Part shown: piece after piece, positions 1 through 7,564 of the stretch
Numbering within the stretch: position 1 is the first letter of the stretch
How the letters are laid out: every line of letters begins with the position of its first letter
Source of the DNA: Brevibacillus sp.
GTDB lineage: Bacteria; Bacillota; Bacilli; Brevibacillales; Brevibacillaceae
DNA length: 14,565 bases
NCBI GenBank assembly: GCA_029240815.1
Contig: JARDZO010000136.1
Span: forward strand, 1-14,565
Reading direction: 5' to 3'
Translations under genes and position numbers: made by a program
The notes under the pieces: generated by a model
Told to the model about the DNA's origin: nothing
What the model saw: only the letters and a program-made list of their open reading frames with translations
The model's database searches: none

Positions 1-861
1 TACGATTAAGAGGGCGCCGATGAAAGCCGCGACAGGTGTCAGCAAGCTATGCTGGCCTCCTACCAACCTCCGTGCGATATGCGGAGAGAGCAATCCGACG
101 AAGCCGATTGATCCGACCGCTGCTACACACGCCCCTGCGAGTGCGACAGAAGTAATCAAGAGCAGAACACGCAGGCGGTCTACATTCTCCCCCAGCCCTT
201 CGGCCACGTCATCGCCCAGTGACAGCACATCCAGCTTCCGAGACAGGAGGAATGTCAGCGGCAGGAAAACGACCAACCAAGGCGACACCGCCATGACATG
301 CTCCCAGCCTCTTCCCCACAGGCTACCTGCCATCCACAGGAGAGCTGCATTCACATCCCCCGGATTTTTCACCATTAAATATTGGATGCCTGCCTGACAA
401 ATTACTCCGATAGCGATCCCAACCAGTGCCAGCGTAGAAGGCTGTACACTACGGCGTCGGGTGTAGAGATAGAGAACAAATGCGACCACGGCCGCTCCTC
501 CAAAAGCAGCCAGCGGCAACAGAAACGGGGGCGATTTGGGAAACAGGAAAATGACGATGGCAGCAGCCAATCCTGCCCCTTTCGTAATGCCGATCACATC
601 AGGGGAGGCCAGCGGATTGCGAATCATCCCCTGCAGAATCACACCAGATACAGCGAGTCCAGCCCCCGCCAGAATCCCTAACGCGACACGGGGCAAACGG
701 TACTGACCGATGATAAAAGCATGGTTTTTCGTGCCTGTCCCAAGCAATGCTTCCACTACCTCACGTGGCGATATAAATACCGCCCCCGTACCAATGCTGA
801 TGATGGCAGCGAGAATTAGCAACACGAGCAAGATCGGTACCATAAATCGTTTGGAAGTCAT
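1..861 (-). CDS. FecCD-family iron-siderophore ABC permease, 3' end outside window
   Basis: The first 287 residues of a multi-spanning membrane permease, beginning MTSKRFMVPILLVLL and still open at the window edge. FecCD proteins are about 330-350 residues, so roughly 50 are missing. Family motifs are clear: RNPLASPDVIG near residues 81-90 and GSIGFVGLLSPHIAR near 255-270, the latter in the region that contacts the ATPase. Its ATG overlaps the stop of the upstream permease in an ATGA arrangement (859-861 against 858-860), the usual sign of translational coupling in a heterodimeric permease pair. By order it would be the FecD/YfmE-like partner of the preceding FecC/YfmD-like protein. An ATPase gene (YfmF/FecE-like) would be expected just beyond the left edge. 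Family assignment is firm; the ferric-citrate substrate is inferred from the binding protein. Confidence 0.93.
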   Translation of the reverse strand, partial: MTSKRFMVPILLVLLILAAIISIGTGAVFISPREVVEALLGTGTKNHAFIIGQYRLPRVALGILAGAGLAVSGVILQGMIRNPLASPDVIGITKGAGLAAAIVIFLFPKSPPFLLPLAAFGGAAVVAFVLYLYTRRRSVQPSTLALVGIAIGVICQAGIQYLMVKNPGDVNAALLWMAGSLWGRGWEHVMAVSPWLVVFLPLTFLLSRKLDVLSLGDDVAEGLGENVDRLRVLLLITSVALAGACVAAVGSIGFVGLLSPHIARRLVGGQHSLLTPVAAFIGALLIV

Positions 862-1847
862 ACGGCTCTCCTTTCTTTACTGACCAGGTAGAGAAAAAAA
901 GGAGCACCTAATAGAGCAGTCACGATGCCTACGGGAGACTCATACGGATAAGCGATGAAGCGACACAAAATATCAGCGAGCACGAGTAGCAGCGCCCCCG
1001 TCAATGCCGTCAAAGGAAGGTACATCCGGGTCTGCGTCCCCACGGCGAAGCGGACCAGATGCGGAACCATCAGACCGACAAATCCTATCGGTCCTGCTAC
1101 CGCCACTCCCGAGCCTGCAAGGATGATGACGATAATTCCACAAATGATTCTCACTCGCGTAACATCCTGCCCCAGGTTTCTGGCGACATCTTCTCCCATT
1201 TTCATGACGCTGATCGAACGCGCCATAAAGAAGGAAAGCAAAAGACCTGTGATCGCCCAAGGAAACACGCGCTGGATGTCTGTCCAATCCGAACCGTCGA
1301 GCGAACCTGCTAACCAGAACAGGACCTGGTCCGTGGAATGTTGATGAAACAGGATAAACGCTTCTGTCATCAAGGAAAGAAACAAATGGACCGCTGTTCC
1401 TGCTAATGCCAGCTTGACAGGTGTCATACCTCCCGCCGATCCCATGGAAAAAACAACAAACCCGCCGAAGACGGCACCCGCAAACGCCAGTAGCGCGAAA
1501 TACGGCAGTGGAAGATTGGGCAGCAAAACGAGCGCCGCAACCACAGCCAAAGAAGCGCCGGCATTCACCCCAAAAGTTTGCGGAGACGCGAGCGGATTGC
1601 CTGTCATGGCCTGCATGATGGCTCCAGCAACTGCCAAACTAGCTCCAATGATCACAGCCAGCAGAGCTCTTGGCAAGCGAAGCGTTGTGACGATGAGGTG
1701 CTCCTGAGAACCGGATGCATCGAATAATGACGTCACAGCACTCACCAACCCCATATCGGTCCACCCTACCGATATACTTCCGGCAACCCCCACGATAAGC
1801 AGGATGATTCCGAAGACTGCCAGAATTCCGGCTTTTGCGGCTCCCAT
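858..1847 (-). CDS. FecCD-family iron-siderophore ABC permease
   Basis: A 329-residue polytopic membrane protein that forms half of an iron-siderophore import channel. The FecCD signature GNPLASPQTFGVNAG lies near residues 83-97 and GPIGFVGLMVPHLVR near 270-285; about ten hydrophobic segments are visible. I chose the ATG at 1847 (MGAAKAGILAVFG) because it has an AGGA nine bases upstream and gives the usual family length. The frame stays open to 1958, and a GTG at 1901 would add 18 residues, but it would need a poor ribosome site. With the chosen start there is a 73-base gap after the binding-protein gene; with the longer versions it closes or overlaps. The order binding protein, permease, permease matches Bacillus yfmCDE and E. 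coli fecBCD. Function is well supported; the exact start is less certain. Confidence 0.92.
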   Translation of the reverse strand: MGAAKAGILAVFGIILLIVGVAGSISVGWTDMGLVSAVTSLFDASGSQEHLIVTTLRLPRALLAVIIGASLAVAGAIMQAMTGNPLASPQTFGVNAGASLAVVAALVLLPNLPLPYFALLAFAGAVFGGFVVFSMGSAGGMTPVKLALAGTAVHLFLSLMTEAFILFHQHSTDQVLFWLAGSLDGSDWTDIQRVFPWAITGLLLSFFMARSISVMKMGEDVARNLGQDVTRVRIICGIIVIILAGSGVAVAGPIGFVGLMVPHLVRFAVGTQTRMYLPLTALTGALLLVLADILCRFIAYPYESPVGIVTALLGAPFFLYLVSKERRAV

Positions 1848-1920
1848 CTGGTCGATTCCTGCTCGTTGCAAAAATGACGGGATCGGTGCTCGATCTGGCA
1901 CCCATCCCGTTCGCTTGTGA

Positions 1921-2907
1921 TTATTTCCCCGCCAGAAGCGTGATCGCCTCTTGCGCACTTAATTCCGACCCAATAAGACCACGCGACAGCGCCCATTTGT
2001 TTCGGGACACTTCAAATACTTTTCCGTTTTTCACCGCATTGATCTGGTTCCAGAGCGGATTGGCTTTCCATTCATCCACGATGGTCTTGTCCTCTGTCTT
2101 CATCAGGAACATGACATCCGGATTCAGAGCCACGAGCTGCTCCAGATTGGTTTTCGGATAGGCTTCTTTACTCTTTGCCGCATCGTGCATGCCGAGGTAT
2201 TCCATGAGGGAACCAGCATAAGAAGCGTTCGAGTGAGCAAAGAACCCAGTCGGATTAACTACCGCTGGCAATACCTTCAGCTGTGCATCCCCTTGTGGAA
2301 GCTTCGCTTTGACTTCTGCCAGCTTGGCATTGTGCTCATCCAGACGTTTCTTGCCTTCCTCCGTCTTGTTCACAGCATCTGCGATCACCGTATAGTTTTT
2401 CAGCATTTGCTCATAGTTGGCTTGATGGTCGTTTAACACGATCGTAGGCGCGATTTGCTTGAGCTTGTCGTACACAGCTTTGTGTTTGTTCAGGTCAGCA
2501 ATGATGAGATCCGGGTTCAACGAGCTGAGCAGTTCGATATTGGGCTCGTAGCGAGAACCCACAGACGTGTATGTACCGATCTTTTCTTTTACTTCAGGCA
2601 CGATTAAATTGGCATCATTGTCATCCGCCATCCCTACTGGCTGAATGCCGAATGTTGCCAATGCATCCGCGAAGGAAAAATCCATCACGACAATGCGCTG
2701 TGGCGTTCCGACGATTTCCGTCTCGCCCATCTCGTGCTTCACTATTCGTTTCTCGTCCTTTGCTGGCTCTGCCGCAGGCGTCGCCGTAGTGGAAGCAGGT
2801 GCAGATGTTGCTGGTGCCGCATTTTGAGCCGATGTACCGCAACCGGCCAGCAGTCCTGATAAGGTAAAAAGCATGAGGAAGCCGAGTGAAAAAATTCTTG
2901 ATCTCAT
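1921..2907 (-). CDS. yfmC: Ferric-citrate-type siderophore-binding lipoprotein (FecB/YfmC-like)
   Basis: A 328-residue extracytoplasmic binding protein that should capture a ferric chelate and deliver it to the two FecCD permeases downstream. The N-terminus MRSRIFSLGFLMLFTLSGLLAGC is a lipoprotein signal with lipobox LAGC (Cys23), followed by an Ala/Thr/Pro-rich linker to about residue 53. The mature part shows the type III binding-protein fold, and several stretches recall FecB/YfmC of the Fe(III)-dicitrate systems: FSFADALATFGIQPVGMADD, then YTSVGSRYEPNIELLSSLNPD, then LIIAD. The start ATG at 2907 has AGGGGG 11 bases upstream; an ATG eight bases earlier hits a stop after three codons. A Fur box and a TATAAT promoter lie immediately upstream. 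Citrate specificity is inferred from similarity I recall, not tested; another carboxylate siderophore is possible. Confidence 0.92.
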   Translation of the reverse strand: MRSRIFSLGFLMLFTLSGLLAGCGTSAQNAAPATSAPASTTATPAAEPAKDEKRIVKHEMGETEIVGTPQRIVVMDFSFADALATFGIQPVGMADDNDANLIVPEVKEKIGTYTSVGSRYEPNIELLSSLNPDLIIADLNKHKAVYDKLKQIAPTIVLNDHQANYEQMLKNYTVIADAVNKTEEGKKRLDEHNAKLAEVKAKLPQGDAQLKVLPAVVNPTGFFAHSNASYAGSLMEYLGMHDAAKSKEAYPKTNLEQLVALNPDVMFLMKTEDKTIVDEWKANPLWNQINAVKNGKVFEVSRNKWALSRGLIGSELSAQEAITLLAGK

Positions 2908-2946
2908 GATGACATGATCCCCCTAACTAGATACAACTCTATCGAA

Positions 2947-2965
2947 ATTGAAAATCATTTTCAAT
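2947..2965. promoter_or_regulatory. Fur box
   Basis: A perfect 9-1-9 inverted repeat, ATTGAAAATCATTTTCAAT. Its core TGAAAATCATTTTCA matches 13 of 15 positions of the Bacillus 7-1-7 Fur box (TGATAATnATTATCA). It lies 40 bases before the start codon of the binding-protein gene and just downstream of a minus-strand TATAAT, so bound Fur would cover the transcription start. Iron-dependent repression of the transport genes is the natural reading. Confidence 0.88.
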
Positions 2966-2969
2966 AAGA

Positions 2970-2998
2970 ATTATATCGAGTGGCCCCCCAGCCTTGCC
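2970..2998 (-). promoter_or_regulatory. Candidate sigma-A promoter of the iron-transport genes
   Basis: On the minus strand a perfect TATAAT occupies 2975-2970. The hexamer 17 bases upstream (GGCAAG, 2998-2993) is a poor -35, which suits a promoter that needs an activator such as the adjacent AraC protein. Initiation would fall near 2963, inside the Fur box. No terminator separates the regulator gene from this site, so read-through from the regulator is also possible. Confidence 0.5.
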
Positions 2999-3018
2999 AT
3001 GCAGTTTCATGCTCACTT

Positions 3019-3870
3019 TCATGAATTATCTTGTCTCATTTGCGCTTTGATGTACTCGGAAGGCGAGAGGCCCGCTACTTTCTTAAACATTTTGCTGAAA
3101 TAAAATTCATCGTTGTAGCCTACGCTCTGCGCCACTTCTCGCAAACGGCTCGCAGGCAATAGCAGCAGGACCTTGGCTCGGCTGATCCGCAAGCTCGTGA
3201 TGTAATCGGAAAAGCTGACACCCTTCAATATTTTGAACATCCGGGAGTAGTAGCTCAAGCTCACACCTGCTTTGCTGGCTACTGTTTCCAACGTGAGATT
3301 CAGCATATAATGCTGCTCCACATATTGGATCGTTTCTTCGATGCTACCCAGCGTATCCTCCCGTTTCTCAATCGATGCCATATCTTTGACCAAGATGTAG
3401 AGGATCCGTTCGAACAGCAGCCTCTGCCGAAACTGTTCTGCCTCGTCTTTTGACAGATAGCTTTTCTGCAGCTCCTCCATTAAATGAAGGACCTGTGAAT
3501 GACTGCGCACCCGAAATGCTCCAGTCAAAGGGAACTCGCTTCCGCCAATAGAAAAATGTCGGCTCCCTCCTGTTCCGGTCTCTTCCTTCCAATAGGAAAA
3601 ACCGATGAGGAAATACTCGATTTCTTTCTCTCGTCCTGCTGTCAGCTGGACCTTTTGATTTGGCTTGATGAACACGACGTCCCCTGCCTCGACTCGCATG
3701 CTTGTACCATCCACATCCAGATTCCCTTTTTGATTTTTGATAAAGCCAATCTGATGGCACGAACGCGGTGCGATAGAGTTCTCCTCCTCGCAGGAGCATG
3801 TCCCATAGGAAACCGCAGAGAGGGAAAATATCATCTGCTTCAACTGTCTGTATGCATCACTGGTAATCAT
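3019..3870 (-). CDS. AraC-family transcriptional regulator of siderophore-locus type
   Basis: A 283-residue regulator. The N-terminal half (about 35-100) has the look of an AraC cupin sensor, including a VEAGDVVFIKPNQKVQL strand pattern. The C-terminal 100 residues hold the double helix-turn-helix: helix pair one near 193-212 (LETVASKAGVSLSYYSRMFK) and the family signature near 243-273 (SVGYNDEFYFSKMFKKVAGL, then SPSEY). The ATG at 3870 follows GAGGAAGAGGC, a good ribosome site. A minus-strand TATAAT at 3941-3936 is a possible -10, with no clear -35. It lies directly upstream of, and in the same orientation as, the ferric-siderophore binding-protein gene. In Bacillus, AraC proteins in this setting (for example Btr/YbbB beside feuABC) activate uptake when loaded with the siderophore; that role here is inferred from position. 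It lacks the substrate-binding fusion domain of Btr. Confidence 0.9.
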   Translation of the reverse strand: MITSDAYRQLKQMIFSLSAVSYGTCSCEEENSIAPRSCHQIGFIKNQKGNLDVDGTSMRVEAGDVVFIKPNQKVQLTAGREKEIEYFLIGFSYWKEETGTGGSRHFSIGGSEFPLTGAFRVRSHSQVLHLMEELQKSYLSKDEAEQFRQRLLFERILYILVKDMASIEKREDTLGSIEETIQYVEQHYMLNLTLETVASKAGVSLSYYSRMFKILKGVSFSDYITSLRISRAKVLLLLPASRLREVAQSVGYNDEFYFSKMFKKVAGLSPSEYIKAQMRQDNS

Positions 3871-4021
3871 GCCTCTTCCTCTTTTCTAAATGTGATGTCA
3901 AACGTTCACTGCCAACCGATCCTCAATGTTTCTCTATTATACTGGTTTTTACGGCTATCGGACTCCTCCCTCCAGCAAAACAGAAAAAGCCGCCTTTACT
4001 CCCGAACAGAATGAACGGGTA

Positions 4022-4317
4022 AAGACAGCGCGAGCACTGTTTGAGCATCTGGGGATCAGCCGGGATCCACGCGATCATGAAAACAAAAACATCCTGATTA
4101 TTGGCGCAACTGGTCTGTTCCATTGTCGAGTCGGATGCCCCACTCGAACTGACAAGAGGACATCCAAACGACTTTGAGCGAACGACTTTCGCCGATTCAG
4201 GCATATACGTTGCGCAAAACGCACTCGCTGCTGGAGACGAATCAGGCCATCGGAAAAATCGTCGTGGAGCAATTCTCTCGAGGCGGCCTATTCTTTTCTA
4301 CTGAAGCGCCTTTGTAA
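4022..4317 (+). pseudogene. Decayed zinc-type alcohol dehydrogenase (MDR family), three fragments in three frames
   Basis: No intact reading frame exists here, but three consecutive plus-strand pieces read like separate parts of a roughly 340-residue zinc-binding alcohol dehydrogenase/quinone oxidoreductase. Piece A (about 4025-4104) reads ALFEHLGISRDPRDHEN, then KNILIIGA, the segment just before the GGVG nucleotide-binding loop. Piece B (about 4107-4155, frame shifted by one) reads LVCSIVESDAPLELT, the late Rossmann strand region. Piece C (about 4162-4276, shifted again) reads TTLSERLSPIQAYTLRKTHS, then LLETNQAIGKIVVEQF, the C-terminal end. The loop itself, the zinc ligands and most of the coenzyme domain are absent, so internal deletions of about 100 and 30 residues are needed. 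Piece C stays open to a TAA at 4315-4317, inside the 3' end of the convergent penicillin-binding protein gene. Similarity is by recognition, not alignment. Confidence 0.72.
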
Positions 4318-6346
4318 AAATTCGTTTGACCTTGGAATCGAGCACATGACTCCCGCCACGACCTCGAACATCCTCGACCATCATGACGAGCAGCAATTTG
4401 GGATCATCTAGATTAAAGGCGGCGTACCAGCCATTTTCCTGCCCGAGCTCCCCTTTTTTCTGTTTGAGCTCTGCTGTGCCCGTCTTTCCTGCGATGCTGT
4501 GCCCCGTGACACGCGCTCCTCGCCCTGTTCCCTTTGGATCTTCCATGACTTGCAACAGATCGTCTTGAATGATTTGCGCGCTTTCATTTGACATGACACC
4601 GGTTTTCCAATACGGCTCATGCTTCTCTCCTTGAAACAAGGAGGGATAAATCATGTTGCCTTCGTTTACAAATGCGCTGTAGGCAAGTGCCAAATGCAAG
4701 GGGGTCATCGTCACTTCTCCCTGACCGTAGCCCGAATCTGCCAGTTGGATCTCATTCCGCATTTCCCCATTGGTGAGCGTTGATTTTTCCAATGCAAACG
4801 GGATGGGGATAGATTCGTGAAAGCCAAATTCCTTTGCTTTTTGCAAAAAGCTGTCTTCCCCGATCGTGAGAGCTGCCTGAGCGAAGTAAATATTGTCCGA
4901 GTAAACGAGAGCTTTTTGCAGATTTACCGGTACTCGGTGATCACTGACGCGTGTGACTTCGTATTTCCCCCAGGACGAATCTTTTTGCCAATGCAGACCG
5001 TTGATCGTTTTCTCCTCAGCTGGTGTGATGGCACCTGTGTCCAATCCAATCGCTGCGGTGATCGGTTTAAAGGTAGAGCCTGGCGCATAGCCGTGGGCAA
5101 ATCGATTGAGCATCGGTTTTTGGGGATTTCCGTTTAGTTGGTTCCACTCCTTGGTCGACAAACCAAGAACAAAGTCATTGGGATCATAGGCAGGCGTGCT
5201 GACTAAAGCGACTATTTCACCCGTCTTTGGTTGAATCGCTGCCGCTGCGCCCGCTTCCTCTTTGATTTGCTCGTAGATCTCTTTTTGCAGCTCTGCATCG
5301 ATCGTGAGCTTTAAGGTATCGCCATTTTTCGCAAATCTTTCGCCCACGATCTTCTTTTCGGTTCCTTCTGCATTCACGATGGTAATACGTCCACCGGCTG
5401 ATCCTCGGAGTCGTTCCTCGTATATCTGCTCAAGTCCGGCTTTTCCGATCTTGTCCGAGGAGCGATAGCCTTGTGCCTTTTTCTTTTCCAGTTCCTCTGC
5501 ACTGATGGAGCCTGTATAGCCGACGAGATGCGCCAGCGCTTCTTTATACGGGTAATACCTCACTTGCTTCTTTTGCAGCACGATCCCAGTAGTACCCGTT
5601 AATTGAAAAATTCGTTCATCGTCCGCAGACAAAGTCGCTATCCGGATGAATGTCGTTTTTTTTGTTGAATTTGCCTGCACACTGGCTGCCAATTCATCGG
5701 ATGAGATATGTAAGAGATCACTCACTTGCTTTTGTCCGGCGTGAGGCAGCTGCCCCCACTCTCCGGGATTGACCCCGACGTCCACGACGACGCGGCTGGT
5801 TGCCAGACGGCGTCCTGCCCGGTCTACGATCTCTCCTCGTTTCGGAGGCACTGTGGAAGCGCGAACCTTATCCCCATCCTGCATGTCAGGGAGGAGGAAG
5901 GACGGGTTCCAGGAGATGTACCAGCCCTCTCCTTCTGCCTGCTTCTCTTTGACCATTGTAGCTTTGCCCGTAAACGAAATCGGATCGACAAACGTATCCA
6001 TGCTAAATCGGTAATGCAGCTTGATATTCCCATCTTCGCCTGGCTCGACGGGACCGTTGTACACGGGTTCGACCGTGATGTTTTTGGCTTCAATACCTTC
6101 ATAAATATTTTGATATCGTTGGATAAACTGTTCCTTTGTTATTTGTTGTTTCGTTTTTTCGGAGAGCTGCTCGTACATGTCGGCAAACTGTCCGTTTTGC
6201 CAATGGGCTGTGTACGCCGAAAACGCAGTCTTTGCCTTTTCTCCTTCTCTCTGGGGGCTGTCTTGCCACATGTTCCAATACACAAGGCCAAACCCCGCCA
6301 GGACGACGACGAAAACCGTCCAAAACCAAACCCATGTTTTCTTCAC
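4298..6346 (-). CDS. Class B penicillin-binding protein, MecA/PbpC-like transpeptidase
   Basis: A 682-residue membrane-anchored D,D-transpeptidase that cross-links peptidoglycan outside the cell. One N-terminal membrane segment (about 5-25) has no lipobox cysteine, unlike B. subtilis PbpC. Then comes a MecA_N/NTF2-like domain (about 32-150, beginning AKTAFSAYTAHWQNGQF), the PBP dimerisation domain (about 160-330, with PPKRGEIVDRAGRRLA), and the transpeptidase domain with all three active-site motifs: STFK at 424-427 (nucleophile Ser424), SDN at 483-485 and KTGT at 621-624. Length and layout match S. aureus PBP2a and B. subtilis PbpC. I chose the GTG at 6346 (VKKTWVWFW) because AAGGGAG lies nine bases upstream; the upstream ATG at 6415 has no ribosome site and would prefix non-membrane sequence. 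It stands alone, convergent with a pseudogene, with no mecR/mecI or blaR/blaI neighbours. Confidence 0.95.
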   Translation of the reverse strand: MKKTWVWFWTVFVVVLAGFGLVYWNMWQDSPQREGEKAKTAFSAYTAHWQNGQFADMYEQLSEKTKQQITKEQFIQRYQNIYEGIEAKNITVEPVYNGPVEPGEDGNIKLHYRFSMDTFVDPISFTGKATMVKEKQAEGEGWYISWNPSFLLPDMQDGDKVRASTVPPKRGEIVDRAGRRLATSRVVVDVGVNPGEWGQLPHAGQKQVSDLLHISSDELAASVQANSTKKTTFIRIATLSADDERIFQLTGTTGIVLQKKQVRYYPYKEALAHLVGYTGSISAEELEKKKAQGYRSSDKIGKAGLEQIYEERLRGSAGGRITIVNAEGTEKKIVGERFAKNGDTLKLTIDAELQKEIYEQIKEEAGAAAAIQPKTGEIVALVSTPAYDPNDFVLGLSTKEWNQLNGNPQKPMLNRFAHGYAPGSTFKPITAAIGLDTGAITPAEEKTINGLHWQKDSSWGKYEVTRVSDHRVPVNLQKALVYSDNIYFAQAALTIGEDSFLQKAKEFGFHESIPIPFALEKSTLTNGEMRNEIQLADSGYGQGEVTMTPLHLALAYSAFVNEGNMIYPSLFQGEKHEPYWKTGVMSNESAQIIQDDLLQVMEDPKGTGRGARVTGHSIAGKTGTAELKQKKGELGQENGWYAAFNLDDPKLLLVMMVEDVRGRGGSHVLDSKVKRIFTKALQ

Positions 6347-6478
6347 AAGGATCTTCTCCCTTCCATTCCCCAAGATAATATAGGCGTACTGGAAAATATA
6401 TGGAGCAATCCTCATGCGACCATGAAAGGATGATCAGAAATATGTGATAAGATGTTGAAAATTCGGTAAATTATCAAG

Positions 6479-6587
6479 GAGGAAACAGGAGAAAAAAAGC
6501 TCCGGTTCTAGGAAGACCCGCTGGGAGTATCACTGCCCAGCTCCATTCCAAAACCGGAACGGCGTCCGTTTTTTCTCCTGTTTCCTC
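6479..6587. repeat. Nested inverted-repeat element E1 (109 bp)
   Basis: A long hairpin with a 19-bp perfect outer stem: GAGGAAACAGGAGAAAAAA (6479-6497) and its reverse complement (6569-6587). Nested inside are TCCGGTT/AACCGGA (6501-6507/6552-6558), GGAA/TTCC (6511-6514/6546-6549) and GCTGGG/CCCAGC (6520-6525/6536-6541). It lies in the roughly 500-base gap between the penicillin-binding protein and methyltransferase genes. Its left half aligns with element E2 at 13821-14026 through shared blocks GCTCC, TAGGAA, CTGGG, CTG and GCGTCC. E1 seems to lack the apical arm that in E2 pairs GCGTCC with GGACGC. It could be a structured RNA, a miniature mobile element or a strong bidirectional hairpin; nothing here settles which. 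Confidence 0.8.
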
Positions 6588-6681
6588 GCGGGGGGACCGT
6601 TTGCGGGTAGCTCATCATAGTATTGGAAAGCACAGAAACAAACAGGGATTATCAGGAAATGGTAGTATTACTATCTAGAAG

Positions 6682-6819
6682 ATGCATACAGAGAAAATCA
6701 AGTCAGTTGCCGACGGTGAAAAAGAAGTGCAACTGATCTTGGCGAAGGTCACCGGGAATTTTAAAAGAGGAAATGAACGGCTAGCGAGCTCAAAGAAAAA
6801 GGGGAATCTGCATGGCTAA
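6682..6819 (+). CDS. Possible 45-residue small protein, unrecognised
   Basis: An ATG-initiated frame reading MHTEKIKSVADGEKEVQLIL and ending KKKGNLHG, highly charged with a basic C-terminus and no membrane segment. It is bounded by an in-frame TAG two codons before the ATG. The only ribosome-site-like sequence (AGAAG) is weak and too close. It precedes the methyltransferase by 27 bases on the same strand, so it might be a leader or a co-expressed small protein. I do not recognise it, and it may be a chance frame. Confidence 0.2.
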   Translation: MHTEKIKSVADGEKEVQLILAKVTGNFKRGNERLASSKKKGNLHG

Positions 6820-6846
6820 AAAACACGTATGGGGAGAGATGCGGCG

Positions 6847-7530
6847 ATGAAGGATCATGAGCGTCTATTAGAGCAGAGCTGGGTGACCAATGCCGAAGCG
6901 TGGACACAATCCGTCAGAGAGAATCGGATTGAAAGCCGAAAAATGGCAACGGATCAGGCGATATTGGATGAAATCACTCGATTCCAGCCAAGAAAAGTTC
7001 TGGACGTCGGCTGTGGTGAAGGCTGGCTTTCCCGCACGCTCAGTGAACGAGGTATGGAAGTAATCGGCATGGACGGGAGCCTGGAGCTCATCCAGATCGC
7101 TCAGTCCGCAGGAGGGGGGCATTTTGTTCACCTCAGCTACTCGGATCTGACAAAAGACCCCTCCCCACTCGGTAGTGAATTTGATGTCATTGTGTGCAAT
7201 TTCTCTCTTCTCTCCCAAGATATCAGGGCCATTTTACAATCGCTAGCTTCCTTGCTCTGTGCGGATGGGGTTATCCTCATCCACACGCTGCACCCTTTTT
7301 CTGCAGCTCAGCATGATCGCTATGAAGATGGATGGAGAGAAGAATCCTTTAACGGAATGGGAGAAGGGTACAAATCCCCTATGCCCTGGTATTACCGTAC
7401 GATGGGGTCGTGGCTAAGCGAAGTACAAGCAGAGGGGCACCTCAGGCTTCTTTATTGCCAGGAACCGATAAACCCTACTACTGGAAAGCCCCTTTCCTTA
7501 CTAATCACGGCTACGAAGAATACCAACTAG
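6847..7530 (+). CDS. Class I SAM-dependent methyltransferase
   Basis: A 227-residue cytosolic methyltransferase of unknown substrate. Motif I, VLDVGCGEGW, lies at residues 51-60; the acidic end of strand 2 is in VIGMDGS (about 72-78), and the strand 4 region reads FDVIVCNFSLL. A C-terminal HTLHPFSAAQHDRYEDGW and a closing GKPLSLLITA strand resemble UbiE/Methyltransf_11-type small-molecule enzymes. I chose the ATG at 6847 because GGGGAG lies about ten bases upstream; the ATG at 6829 has no ribosome site and would add six residues. No metabolic neighbour points to a substrate: it is flanked by the E1 repeat region and a convergent regulator gene. It has no obvious terminator of its own apart from the shared hairpin at 7565-7590, which lacks a T tract in this direction. 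Confidence 0.88.
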   Translation: MKDHERLLEQSWVTNAEAWTQSVRENRIESRKMATDQAILDEITRFQPRKVLDVGCGEGWLSRTLSERGMEVIGMDGSLELIQIAQSAGGGHFVHLSYSDLTKDPSPLGSEFDVIVCNFSLLSQDIRAILQSLASLLCADGVILIHTLHPFSAAQHDRYEDGWREESFNGMGEGYKSPMPWYYRTMGSWLSEVQAEGHLRLLYCQEPINPTTGKPLSLLITATKNTN

Positions 7531-7564
7531 TCTGGCATGATATCGCAAGCTCCTTTTTCCCAAC

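Noticed and set aside
20..681. Plus-strand frames of 125 and 99 codons
   Set aside because: They are antisense to the FecCD permease, which has clear family motifs; the products are low-complexity and Ser/Pro/Arg-rich.
955..1707. Several plus-strand frames opposite the second permease
   Set aside because: No motifs or ribosome sites; the minus-strand frame is an evident FecCD protein.
3003..3026. TTCATG/CATGAA hairpin after the AraC gene
   Set aside because: The stem is six bases and AT-rich with no T tract after it, so it is not called a terminator.
5726..6433. A 235-codon plus-strand frame
   Set aside because: It lies wholly antisense to the penicillin-binding protein and its upstream region, has no ribosome site and no recognisable motif, while the opposite strand has complete catalytic motifs.
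6664..6676. Palindrome TAGTATTACTA before the small frame
   Set aside because: Only 5-1-5 and AT-rich; no promoter hexamers with proper spacing around it.
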